Shown: in pieces, positions 18,590-27,540 of the stretch
Layout of the letters: each line of letters starts with the position of its first letter
How positions within the stretch are numbered: position 1 is the stretch's first letter
Source of the DNA: Microvirga splendida
GTDB taxonomy: Bacteria > Pseudomonadota > Alphaproteobacteria > Rhizobiales > Beijerinckiaceae
NCBI RefSeq assembly: GCF_016427565.1
Contig: NZ_JAELXT010000005.1
Span: forward strand, 1 to 64,000
Direction of reading: 5' to 3'
DNA: 64,000 bases
The notes under the pieces: model-generated
Seen by the model: the letters and a program-made list of their open reading frames with translations, nothing else
Database searches by the model: none
Told to the model about the DNA's origin: nothing
Translations under genes and position numbers: made by a program

Positions 18590-21500
18590 TCACGCCGCTT
18601 TGATGAGGGTAAGTGCCGATTCCAGGTCCGGTTCCATGAGCTCCTGGATCACCGGCCCGGCGGTCCAGACCAGGAAGGTGCGGATGCGCCTCCCCGGATA
18701 GATCTCGGCGAGCAGCGTTCGGTAGAGGGCAAGCTGGGCCACATAGGACGCCGGAGGCGGCTGGCCCGGTTTCGGCGCCCGCGCGGTGGTCTTGAAGTCG
18801 GCCACCAGCACCTCCTCGTCCAGAACGGCGAGGCGGTCGATCTGGCCCGAGACCATGATCCCGCCCTGATCCGTCATCACCCGCCCGGCAATGGGCGCCT
18901 CGGCCCGCGAGTTCCTGCCGAACAGGGGCTTCAGGTCCGGGTGGTCGAGGACGCCTAGGGCGTTGGCCAGGATCGATTCCCGCAGCTCGCCTGCCAGACG
19001 CGGCGCGCGGGCCTTCACGTAGGAGCGCGCCATGCTCTCCCGGTGCTCCGGGCCCAAGGCCGGCAGTCGCTCCAGCAGGGCATGGACCAGTGTGCCGCGT
19101 AAGCGCGCCTCGGGGGCATAGGGCCCGTCGCCGGGACGCGTCATGCGGTCGGCGGCGCCGAGCGCGCTCGACGGGCGGATCGGCGGCAGGGGCTCGGGCT
19201 CCGGTGTCGCCGCCGTGGTCAGCCAGTCCGGCACGGCGATGGGATCGAGGGGCGCGACATCCGATTCGGCCGCGAGCGTGCGGGCCAGCGGCGAGCCCTC
19301 GCGCCAGACGGAGATCGGGCCGTAGGGCGCCTCGTCGCGCTCCAGGCCGCCGGCCTTCTCGACGAGGCCATGGCGGATCATCTCGCACCAGGCCTCCTGC
19401 GGCGATTCCTTCCTGCCCGTGAGGTAGGGGGCAATCACCAGCCGGTCCTTGGCGCGGGTCATGGCCACATAGAGCAGGCGGTTGTGCTCCTCGTGACCCT
19501 TGGCGTGCAGGATCTCGCGGGCCTGCGCCATCACGCCGGAATCGGAGTTCTTGCCCGGAGCCCAGACGGGGATCTTGTCGCCCGACTTCGTCAGCAGCTG
19601 CAGCAGCGGCGGATCGCGGCCCAGCACCTCGCAGCCGTCGATGAGCACCACGACGGGCGCTTCCAGGCCTTTCGCCCCGTGCACGGTCATCACGCGCACT
19701 TCGTCGTTCACGGAATCGAGGTCGCGCTTGATCGTGTGATCGGCGGACTCGAACCGGCTGATGAAATAGGCGAGCGAGGGCGTCTCCGTCATCTCCGACT
19801 GATGCGCGAAGCACAGGAAAGCGTCGATGGCATCGCCCGCCTCGCTCCCCAGCCGCGCCACGAGCAGCGAGCGCCCGCCGCGCGGCCCGAGCAGGGTGGC
19901 GAAGAAGCCGAAGGGGCCGTGGATGCGGGCGAGCTCGCGCCATGCGCTGAGTGCCTCGCATCCGCGCCTCGCCTTGGCATCGCCTGTTGCCGCGTGGCGC
20001 GTCAGCGCCGCGTAAAGCGATTCCTCGTCCGGGCGGTCGGCCACAATGCGAATGAGATCGTCGTCGTTGAGCCCCACGAGCGGCGATTTCAACGCTGTTG
20101 CGAGCGTGAGGTCGTCGTCGGGCAGCAGAGCTGCGCGGCCCGCCGCCACGAGATCGAGCACGGCGATGTGCTCGCCGATGTTGAGACGGTCCGCGCCCGC
20201 CACCGGAACGCCCGCCTCTTTCAGTGCGCGGATCACCGCCTCGAAGGCCGCGCCGCGCTTTCGCACCAGCACGAGAACGTCGCCGGCCTTCCACAGGCGG
20301 CCCATCTCGTCGCCCTTGGTGGTCCAGCATTTCACGGCCTGCGCGATGCGCCGCGCCACCACGACCGGCGGGGATTGCTGTTCGGGCTCGTCGATGGGCA
20401 GCACCCAGGCCTCGGGTTCCTCCTCCTCGGCCGGGGCCTCGACGGGCCACAGCTCCACGAGGCCCGGCGCATGCGGACGCGCGCTCTCGTGCACCGTCCC
20501 GACCGCCTTGTCTTCGAAGGACAGGCCCTTGAAGTGCCGGTCGACCGCAAACGTCGCGTCCACGGCCGAGAGCACCGCCTTGCCTGAGCGGAACGACATG
20601 GTGAGCGACACGTCCTCGAAGGCGAGCTCCGCTTCGCGCACCTTCTGCGACCAGCTGCGGCGGGTCGTCTCGAATTCCTGCGGGGCTGCGCCCTGGAAGC
20701 CGTAGATCGACTGCTTGGGATCGCCCACCGCAAAGAGCGTGCGTACGCGTCCGCCCGCCGCACCGGCGCCCGCGGTGAAATCCTCCGTGATCTTGCGCAG
20801 GATCTCCCATTGCTCCGGGTTCGTGTCCTGCGCCTCGTCGATGAGCACGTGGTCGATGCCGCGATCGAGTTTGTAGAGCACCCAGGCGGTGTCGCCGCGG
20901 GAGAGCAGCGCCAGGGTCTTGTCGATGAGGTCCTGGAAGTCGAGGGCGCCGAGGCGCATCTTCGCCTGCTCGACGCGGGTATGAATTTCGGCCGCGAGCG
21001 TGAACAGCGCCGTCGTGCGTTCAGCGGCGCGCGCCGCCCTGCGCTTGTCGATGAGAGTCCAGATCCGGCCCTGCTCGTCGAGAAGACGCTGCTTCAGGGC
21101 AGGATCGACGGATTTCGTGACGAGGCGCGATTCCGCCCGTGGCGTCCAATCGGATTCCTTCAGGAAGACCGCAAGGTAGTGCTTGAGCTTCTCGTCCGAA
21201 TCCTGGGCCTCGGCCGCGGCGATGAAGGAGGCAGCGCGCTCCTGATCGGTGGCCTTGCCCTGCAGCAATTCCTGCGCGATGGCAGCCCATTCACCCGGTC
21301 CGATGCCGCCCTCCAGCATGGTACGCTCGATGGATTCGAGCGTCTCGTCTGCACCCAATCCGAGTTCCTTGCGCAGTCGCATAGGACCTGTGGGATCGTG
21401 CAGGAACGCCTTGCACTTCAGGGCCGCGTTGATAGCGGAGGCCAGCGCATCGCCCACTGCATCGACGCTGATGATGTCGAGGGCCTCGGCCAGTGCCGGG

Positions 21501-22027
21501 AAGTTGCCGCTTGCCGCGTCGGCCATCACGTTGGCGGTGGCCTGCGCCAGCATCTCGTCGGTCTGGCTCTCGTCGAGCACGGCGAAGCGCGCCGGCACGT
21601 TCGCCTCGAAGGGCACGAGATGCAGCAGCCGTTCGCAGAAGGCGTGGATGGTGTCGATCTTCAATCCGCCCGGCGTTTCCACCGCGCGGGCGAAGAGCGT
21701 GCGCGCGAGCTTCACCTGTTTACGCGTCGGCTTCTCGCCCTCGAGTTCCGTCAGTTCCTTGACGAGGCTCTCGTCGTCGAGCGTCACCCAGCGACCCAAG
21801 CGCTCGAAGACGCGGATCGCCATGTTGGCGGCGGCCGCCTTGGTGAAGGTGAGGCACAGGATGCGGCCCGGCAGCGAGCCTGCGAGCAGCAGCCGCACGA
21901 CGCGATCCGTGAGCACCTTGGTTTTGCCGGCGCCCGCATTGGCCGACACCCAAGCGGAGGCGCGCGGGTTGGCGGCGCGGCGCTGCGCGTCCTTGGTGTA
22001 GTCCGGAATGACGAGATCGGTGCTCAT
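18590..22027 (-). CDS. addA: Double-strand break repair helicase-nuclease AddA
   Basis: AddA is the UvrD-like helicase and nuclease subunit of AddAB, which resects broken DNA ends and loads RecA. The 1145-residue protein has the Walker A loop SANAGAGKTKVL at about residues 28-39, helicase motif II LIDEAQDTNPEQW, and motif III/IV region FAVGDPKQSIYGFQGA. A C-terminal RecB-type nuclease domain carries VADFKTTA (Asp about 1077, Lys about 1079) and then QLALYRTLL. The ATG at 22027 overlaps the addB stop by four bases (ATGA), which indicates translational coupling. The large open frame upstream of this ATG is a shadow of addB. Confidence 0.96.
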   Translation of the reverse strand: MSTDLVIPDYTKDAQRRAANPRASAWVSANAGAGKTKVLTDRVVRLLLAGSLPGRILCLTFTKAAAANMAIRVFERLGRWVTLDDESLVKELTELEGEKPTRKQVKLARTLFARAVETPGGLKIDTIHAFCERLLHLVPFEANVPARFAVLDESQTDEMLAQATANVMADAASGNFPALAEALDIISVDAVGDALASAINAALKCKAFLHDPTGPMRLRKELGLGADETLESIERTMLEGGIGPGEWAAIAQELLQGKATDQERAASFIAAAEAQDSDEKLKHYLAVFLKESDWTPRAESRLVTKSVDPALKQRLLDEQGRIWTLIDKRRAARAAERTTALFTLAAEIHTRVEQAKMRLGALDFQDLIDKTLALLSRGDTAWVLYKLDRGIDHVLIDEAQDTNPEQWEILRKITEDFTAGAGAAGGRVRTLFAVGDPKQSIYGFQGAAPQEFETTRRSWSQKVREAELAFEDVSLTMSFRSGKAVLSAVDATFAVDRHFKGLSFEDKAVGTVHESARPHAPGLVELWPVEAPAEEEEPEAWVLPIDEPEQQSPPVVVARRIAQAVKCWTTKGDEMGRLWKAGDVLVLVRKRGAAFEAVIRALKEAGVPVAGADRLNIGEHIAVLDLVAAGRAALLPDDDLTLATALKSPLVGLNDDDLIRIVADRPDEESLYAALTRHAATGDAKARRGCEALSAWRELARIHGPFGFFATLLGPRGGRSLLVARLGSEAGDAIDAFLCFAHQSEMTETPSLAYFISRFESADHTIKRDLDSVNDEVRVMTVHGAKGLEAPVVVLIDGCEVLGRDPPLLQLLTKSGDKIPVWAPGKNSDSGVMAQAREILHAKGHEEHNRLLYVAMTRAKDRLVIAPYLTGRKESPQEAWCEMIRHGLVEKAGGLERDEAPYGPISVWREGSPLARTLAAESDVAPLDPIAVPDWLTTAATPEPEPLPPIRPSSALGAADRMTRPGDGPYAPEARLRGTLVHALLERLPALGPEHRESMARSYVKARAPRLAGELRESILANALGVLDHPDLKPLFGRNSRAEAPIAGRVMTDQGGIMVSGQIDRLAVLDEEVLVADFKTTARAPKPGQPPPASYVAQLALYRTLLAEIYPGRRIRTFLVWTAGPVIQELMEPDLESALTLIKAA

Positions 22028-25000
22028 TCGGATCCCTCGCCTCCGCCGGCGCTCGCCAGCGACCATTCCTTCACGCGGGCCAGATGGTCGTATTCGGAGA
22101 AGCGGCGCGCGTATTTCGGGAAGGGCCGCGACACGTATGCCGCCTCGCCCTTGGCGAAACGCACGATCATGCCCTCGAAGCGGCGGCGATGCTCCTCGAC
22201 GATCTCCGGGACGGAGCGCTCCTCTCCGCGTCCGGGCTTGATCTCGCGCGGATCGAGCGGCGTGCGTCCGCCGGTCGTATGCACGTAGATGAGATCCGGC
22301 GTATCCTTCGCCTTGGGCAGGCCCTTGAAGGCGCCCTTCATCAGCATCATGGCTTCCAGCGTCAGCTGCGGCGAGAAGCCGGCATATACTTCGCGTATGC
22401 CCGGCGGCTGGCCGGTCTTGAAGTCGATGATCGCGAAGCCGCCGTCGCGGCGGTGCTCGATGCGGTCGGCGCGGGCGCGCAAGGTGAACACCGAACCGTC
22501 CGGCAGCGGGATCGACAGGGAGCCGGAGCGCTCCGCATAGACCTCGACGAGGGAGGCGCGGCGCGCCTGCTCCCACACCACGAACTCGGTGGCGAGCCGC
22601 GTGAAGCGCGGCCACCACTCGGCATAAAGTTCGGGATAGGCCTCCGCGATGTCGGCGAAGGCGTCCGTGCCGAGGGTGAGCAGTTCCTCCAGCGCGTGGG
22701 CGGGAATCGCCTTCGGGTATTTCTCTGCGAAGGTCCCGACCACGTCGTGGATGATCGTGCCGCGTTCGGCCGCGCTTGGCGTCACCGCGATGGCGTCGAG
22801 CGCATCGAGCTTGAGGACGTGGCGGGCGAAGATCGAGTAGGGGTCGCGCACCAGCGTCTCAATTTCCGTGACGCTCAAGGAACGCGGGAAGAGCGCCGGA
22901 TCGGGCCTGGGCTTCGGGCGCGGCAGCGGCGGCGCGGGCTCAGGCGTGTCGAGGGTGCGCGCAAGGCGGCGGTAATATTCGCCCGCCTTCGTCATGCGCT
23001 CCCAGGTGTCCTTGCCGGTGAACGCCTTCAGGCGCTGCAGGAAGCGCGAGGGCACCATGGGCGAGCCGTCGCGCTTCTGCGCGCGGGTGATGACCACGTC
23101 ATGGGTGCCGAGCGCCTGCACGAAGTCGTGCGCGGTCTGGCCGATGCGCCGCTCCGGCGGCATCAGACCGACGCGCGAGCGCATGGGCCGGTTGAGGAAC
23201 GCGTCCGTCACGGTGCGCGGCGGCCAGGTGCCCTCGTCCAGCCCGCCGAGCACCACGCGGTCGACGGACAACAGGCGCGCTTCGAGAAGGCCGAGGATCT
23301 TCAGGCGGCGATGAGTCGAGCGCGGCGAGGGGCTTAAACTGCGCTGCTTGGCGAGCGCCGTGAAGAAGGTGGGGTAATCGACAAAGCGGCCTGTAAGCGG
23401 ATGGCCTTCCTCCTCGCGGATGTCCGAGTGTTCCAGGTCGTCGAAGAGCGCCGCGAGCGCCTCCTTGGAGGACGCGTCCTCCTGCTCCTCCGGGCCATCC
23501 TCGGGACCGGCCCAGAGCAGCTCGACGGCCCGGCGATGATGCTCCACCAGGGCCATGAGGTCGAGCTTGCCCTCGCCGTGAATGGCGGGCGTGAAGGCAT
23601 CGAAGGCGACGCCGAGTCGTTGCAGCAGTTCGTCGGCGAGGTTCCACTCGGCCTCCGTCAGGCGTTTGCGCGGGCGCGGCGCGCGCCGGTCGTTCTCGGC
23701 GCGGCGGCTGGCGAGCGCCGCGCGGATGCCGTCGATGCCGAGCGCCGGCGCAGGCCCGCGCAGCACCCCGATTTCGAGCACGCTTGCCGCGTGCTCCACG
23801 GTTTCACGCGCAAGGCCCAGACGCACCAGCGGATGCGCCAGGAGCGCGAGCAGTCGCACGGGCCTCAGGTCATCGGCCGCCGCTTCGGCGGCCAGCCGCG
23901 CGAGGCGCCCGGCGGGCGTGTCGGAGAGGGGAATGCCGGCGGAGTCCTCGACGCTCAGGCCCCAGCGGGCGAGTTCCGCCGTCACCCGCGCGGCGAGCGC
24001 GCGGTCGGGCGTGACGAGGGCGGCCGTTTGTCCCGGATGTGCGATGGTTTCGCGCAATGCGATGGCGATGGATAGCGCTTCTTCGCGCTCGTCCGCCGCC
24101 TCGACGATGGCGAGGCCCTCGCAGCCGCTGCGGCTCAGGGCGACGCGCTCCTCTGACGAGATCAGCGACCAGCGATCCGTGGTGTCGGCTGGGCGCAGGC
24201 CTTCCGAGAGCAGATGATTGCGGGCTCTGGCCGATTCCGGCACGTCGCCCAGCACGGTGACGGCGGAGCGCGGCAGGCGCAGGTGCTTGTCGAGAAGGCG
24301 GCGGAGCGAGGCCTGTGGGTGGCTGTGCACCGGATCGCTCTCGTCGTCTCCGTGTCCGCCGATGGTCGCCCAGCTCTCCTCGTCGAGATCCGTGTCGAGG
24401 CCGGGCAGCACGATGGCGCCCTTCGGGAGCCGCGCGATCACGCCCATCAGGTTCGCGGTGGCCGGCACCGAACCTGTCGAGCCGGCAACGACGATCGGAT
24501 GCTCCGGACGTTCGCGGGTGAGACGCTTCGCTTCCGCCTCCAACAGGGCGTTACGCCGCTGTGCCGGGTCGCTCGCCTGCCGCTCACCCAAGATCTTCGG
24601 CCAGTTCTCGCTTGCGATCTGCACGAAGTGACGGGTGATCTCGAAATATTTCGAGTAGTCGGCATCCACCGCGAGTTCCAGGGCGTGCCAGTCGATGCCC
24701 TCGGTGGTGAAGGCATCCATCAGGGTCTCGAGATCGCCCGCGAGGTTCACCGCATCGGCCGGCGAGGCCGGCACCATGAAGGGCACCTCGGGGCCGATCT
24801 GCAGCAGCGCCCGGTCCACTTCCGCCGACCAGCGCTGCACGAGGCGCGTGAGGATGAGGCGGCGCTCCAGGGGCGGGATCGGGGGCTTCAGGCTCGCGGC
24901 CTCCTGCAGCGGCGTGCCCTCAAGGCCGGTCAGCTCGAATTCGGCCTCGTCGGTTTCGCCGAGCGGCACGATGCGCGGCAGGAGCTGCGCCCGGCCGTCG

Positions 25001-25191
25001 CCGCGCTCGGCCAGCAGCGCGATCAGCGCCCGGGTGGCACGGCGGTTGGGAACGTAGATCGTGATGTCGGCAAGGGCCGCGGGATCATCGGGGAGGGCGC
25101 CGACGAGGCGGCCGTCGAACAGCGCATCCACCAGGGTCGGCAGGAAGGCGCAACCCGGAGGAATTGAGAAAACGCGCGGTACGCTCGACAC
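22024..25191 (-). CDS. addB: Double-strand break repair protein AddB
   Basis: AddB is the partner of AddA, with an inactive helicase-like body and a C-terminal nuclease. About 1055 residues. The family start RVFSIPPGCAFLPTLVDALF is present, and the nuclease motif FAIIDFKTGQPPG lies near residue 920. Firmicute AddB has a Walker A motif and four Fe-S cysteines; neither is visible here, as is typical of the alphaproteobacterial form. The start is uncertain. GTG 25191 fits the family N-terminus and lies 10 bases after the murU stop, but the AAGGAG sequence touches it. ATG 25263, inside murU, is the alternative. The gene overlaps addA by four bases. Confidence 0.93.
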   Translation of the reverse strand: MSSVPRVFSIPPGCAFLPTLVDALFDGRLVGALPDDPAALADITIYVPNRRATRALIALLAERGDGRAQLLPRIVPLGETDEAEFELTGLEGTPLQEAASLKPPIPPLERRLILTRLVQRWSAEVDRALLQIGPEVPFMVPASPADAVNLAGDLETLMDAFTTEGIDWHALELAVDADYSKYFEITRHFVQIASENWPKILGERQASDPAQRRNALLEAEAKRLTRERPEHPIVVAGSTGSVPATANLMGVIARLPKGAIVLPGLDTDLDEESWATIGGHGDDESDPVHSHPQASLRRLLDKHLRLPRSAVTVLGDVPESARARNHLLSEGLRPADTTDRWSLISSEERVALSRSGCEGLAIVEAADEREEALSIAIALRETIAHPGQTAALVTPDRALAARVTAELARWGLSVEDSAGIPLSDTPAGRLARLAAEAAADDLRPVRLLALLAHPLVRLGLARETVEHAASVLEIGVLRGPAPALGIDGIRAALASRRAENDRRAPRPRKRLTEAEWNLADELLQRLGVAFDAFTPAIHGEGKLDLMALVEHHRRAVELLWAGPEDGPEEQEDASSKEALAALFDDLEHSDIREEEGHPLTGRFVDYPTFFTALAKQRSLSPSPRSTHRRLKILGLLEARLLSVDRVVLGGLDEGTWPPRTVTDAFLNRPMRSRVGLMPPERRIGQTAHDFVQALGTHDVVITRAQKRDGSPMVPSRFLQRLKAFTGKDTWERMTKAGEYYRRLARTLDTPEPAPPLPRPKPRPDPALFPRSLSVTEIETLVRDPYSIFARHVLKLDALDAIAVTPSAAERGTIIHDVVGTFAEKYPKAIPAHALEELLTLGTDAFADIAEAYPELYAEWWPRFTRLATEFVVWEQARRASLVEVYAERSGSLSIPLPDGSVFTLRARADRIEHRRDGGFAIIDFKTGQPPGIREVYAGFSPQLTLEAMMLMKGAFKGLPKAKDTPDLIYVHTTGGRTPLDPREIKPGRGEERSVPEIVEEHRRRFEGMIVRFAKGEAAYVSRPFPKYARRFSEYDHLARVKEWSLASAGGGEGSE

Positions 25192-25201
25192 TCCTTGGAC
25201 C

Positions 25202-25936
25202 TCATCGCTTGCTGGCGGCGAGGCATCGTTCGGCCTCGGCAATGGCCTGCGGCTCTCCAACATGCAGCCACTGCCCCTCCAGGCACAAGCCGTAGAGGCG
25301 CTCCTTTGCGATGGCGCGGTCGTAGAAGGCGTTGGCGGAGAACGCTCCGTCCGGCGTGCCGTGGACGAGTTCCGGCTTCACGATGGCCACACCCGCGTAG
25401 GCGAACGGGGCGCTGTCGTCGGTTCCGCGGCGGCGCAGGCGGCCGTCGGGATCCTGGTGAAAATCGCCGCGTCCCTCGAAACCGATGCTTGTGGATAACG
25501 GCGCCACGAGCATCAGGATGTCCATCCTGTCCGGGTCCCAGGCCTGCACCAAGCGTAGCAGATTCGGCTCTTTGCCTTCGATCCAGAGCGAGTCGGAATT
25601 GAAGGTGATGAAGGGCTCGGTCCCTAACAGCGGCAGCGCCTTCTTCACGCCTCCGCCCGTTTCGAGAAGCTCGGCGCGTTCGTCCGAGATCACGATGCGG
25701 GGCGTCTCGCGCGTACGCAGATGCGCCTCCAGCATGTCGGCGAAATGGTGAACGTTCACCACCACCGTGCCGATTCCTGCCTCGTGCAGCTTGTCGAGGG
25801 CGAAGTCGATCAGGCTCCGGCCCGCCACCTTGACCAGCGGCTTCGGCATGGTGGCCGTGATCGGCAGCATGCGCTTGCCCAGACCTGCGGCGAGAACGAT
25901 GGCTGTATGGGGTGCGCGCGGCGAGGTCTGGGGCAA
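25202..25936 (-). CDS. murU: Sugar-1-phosphate nucleotidyltransferase, MurU-like
   Basis: A 244-residue nucleotidyltransferase with the N-terminal signature AIVLAAGLGKRMLPITATMP and the lysine-containing KPLVKVAGRSLIDFALDKL. In Pseudomonas, MurU makes UDP-MurNAc from MurNAc-1-phosphate, and its gene lies beside amgK, the MurNAc/GlcNAc anomeric kinase. Here the preceding gene encodes an AmgK-like kinase fused to TsaE, so the MurU role is supported by context, though a hexose-1-phosphate role cannot be excluded. It starts 9 bases after the fusion gene and is followed by addB. Confidence 0.85.
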   Translation of the reverse strand: MPQTSPRAPHTAIVLAAGLGKRMLPITATMPKPLVKVAGRSLIDFALDKLHEAGIGTVVVNVHHFADMLEAHLRTRETPRIVISDERAELLETGGGVKKALPLLGTEPFITFNSDSLWIEGKEPNLLRLVQAWDPDRMDILMLVAPLSTSIGFEGRGDFHQDPDGRLRRRGTDDSAPFAYAGVAIVKPELVHGTPDGAFSANAFYDRAIAKERLYGLCLEGQWLHVGEPQAIAEAERCLAASKR

Positions 25937-25945
25937 GGATCTGGC

Positions 25946-27532
25946 TCAGGATTCGGGAGGGGCTTCGTCCGCGGGCGGAATGAGCCGCGGCAGATAGGTC
26001 TCGTACCAGCCCTTGAGCTTCCCCAGGGCCGGATGGGCGAGGTTGCGGACGAGGTAGGATTCGATCCGCGGCAGGTGCTTGAGGTAGTGCGGCTTGCCGT
26101 CCCGCCGGTCGAGGCGGGCGAAGATGCCGAGGATCTTGGTGGCGCGCTGGCCCGCCATGATGGCATAGGCGCGGGCGAAGGCCGACACGTCGAAGCTTGG
26201 ATCGACGGCCCTGCGGTCGCGGGCATAGAGGCCGATGAGCTTGAGTTCCAGCTCCGGCGGCACGGTCACGCGCGCATCCTGCAGCAGCGAGGCGACGTCG
26301 TAGGCGGGCGAGCCCAGCACCGCGTCCTGGAAGTCGATCATGCCGACGCGCTGCAGGCCTTCGCGCCCCGGCAGCCAGATCAGGTTCGGCGAATGGTAGT
26401 CGCGCAGGGTCCAGCTGACGGGCGCGGAGAGAACCTCGCCCAGGGTCTCGGTCCAGAGATTGACGAACTCCGCCCGGGCGGAGCCCGAAAGCTGCGTGCC
26501 GATGATGTGCGGCACGTACCAGTCGAGCAGCAGTTCCACCTCGATGAGGAGAGCCTCCAGGTCGTAAGCCGGGATCGTGTGGTCGATGCCGTCCGTGACG
26601 GGCAGCACCTGCGGCAGGGTCTGGCCGTGGAGCTGGGCGAGAACGCGGGTGGCCTCCGCATAGCGCTCCGGGATCGGGCCATTCTGGTCGGCGACGGGCT
26701 CGGCGCCGAGATCCTCGATGAGGAGAAGGCCCGCCTCCAGGTCCTCGCCGTATATGTAGGGCGCGCTGAAGCCGAGGGCCCGCAGGCCCTTGTCCATGGC
26801 GACGAAGGCATTCACCGTCTCGGCAAGCTTGGCGATGGTGGTGTAGGGCTTGCCGCGCCGCACGGCGGGGCCGACGGGCCGCGGCGGCGAGATCATCAGG
26901 AGCGCGGTCGAGCCGTCGGGCTTCACGAGGCGCTCGTAGGAGCGGATCACCGAGGCGTCGCCCGGCATGGGCTGGCGCCTGGCATCGCCCCAGCCGCAGC
27001 GCTCCACGAGGTTGCGGTAGGCCTTCATGCGCTGGAGCCGCGACGCGAAGGCGCCTGTGCCGGTGAGCATGACGAGCCGGCCCTTGCCCTGGCCGCCGGG
27101 GGCGAAGTCGAGGCGGATGTCGAGATGCTCGGGCTTCAGCGCATCCTCGGCGCGCTCCGGCCACTCCACGAGGGAGATCGCGTTCTCGGTCGTCTCGTCC
27201 CAGCCCAGCTCCACCAGCTCGTAGCCGCCGGAGAGGCGGTAGAAATCCGCGTGGACGATGGGGCTGCGCGGGCCGTCATAGACCTGCATCAGGGTGAAGG
27301 TGGGGCTCGGGACTTCCAGCTCCGGATCGCCGGCCAGGATGCGCACGAGGGCGCGGGCGAGCGTGGTCTTGCCGGCCCCGAGGCCGCCCGAGAGGGTCAC
27401 GAGATCGCCGGGCCTGAGCTCCTCGGCCAGGATTTTGGCGAAGCGCTCCGTCGCCTCATGGTCGGGAAGCGTTACGATCCATGCGGCCTGCAAAAGGTCC
27501 TGCTCGGGCATGAGGGCCGGTCCATTCACCAT
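25946..27532 (-). CDS. tsaE: Fusion of TsaE (t6A ATPase) and AmgK-like sugar kinase
   Basis: A 528-residue two-domain protein. Residues about 15-165 are TsaE, the ATPase of the TsaBDE complex that makes t6A at position 37 of tRNA. It has Walker A SGGLGAGKTT (about 48-57), SPTFTLMQVYDG and VHADFYRL, and the characteristic ISLVEWPERAE. Residues about 190-520 are an aminoglycoside-phosphotransferase-type kinase with the catalytic loop LRDYHSPNL (376-384) and the metal motif MIDFQDA (398-404). Its neighbour is MurU, so the kinase half is best read as AmgK, which makes MurNAc- or GlcNAc-1-phosphate. The gene starts 8 bases after divL. Similar fusions are annotated in other Rhizobiales. Confidence 0.9.
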   Translation of the reverse strand: MVNGPALMPEQDLLQAAWIVTLPDHEATERFAKILAEELRPGDLVTLSGGLGAGKTTLARALVRILAGDPELEVPSPTFTLMQVYDGPRSPIVHADFYRLSGGYELVELGWDETTENAISLVEWPERAEDALKPEHLDIRLDFAPGGQGKGRLVMLTGTGAFASRLQRMKAYRNLVERCGWGDARRQPMPGDASVIRSYERLVKPDGSTALLMISPPRPVGPAVRRGKPYTTIAKLAETVNAFVAMDKGLRALGFSAPYIYGEDLEAGLLLIEDLGAEPVADQNGPIPERYAEATRVLAQLHGQTLPQVLPVTDGIDHTIPAYDLEALLIEVELLLDWYVPHIIGTQLSGSARAEFVNLWTETLGEVLSAPVSWTLRDYHSPNLIWLPGREGLQRVGMIDFQDAVLGSPAYDVASLLQDARVTVPPELELKLIGLYARDRRAVDPSFDVSAFARAYAIMAGQRATKILGIFARLDRRDGKPHYLKHLPRIESYLVRNLAHPALGKLKGWYETYLPRLIPPADEAPPES

Positions 27533-27540
27533 CGCTGTTC

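Noticed and set aside
22084-23337. Plus-strand open frames of several hundred codons across addA and addB
   Set aside because: These lie antisense to conserved genes and have the biased, repetitive composition of high-GC shadows.
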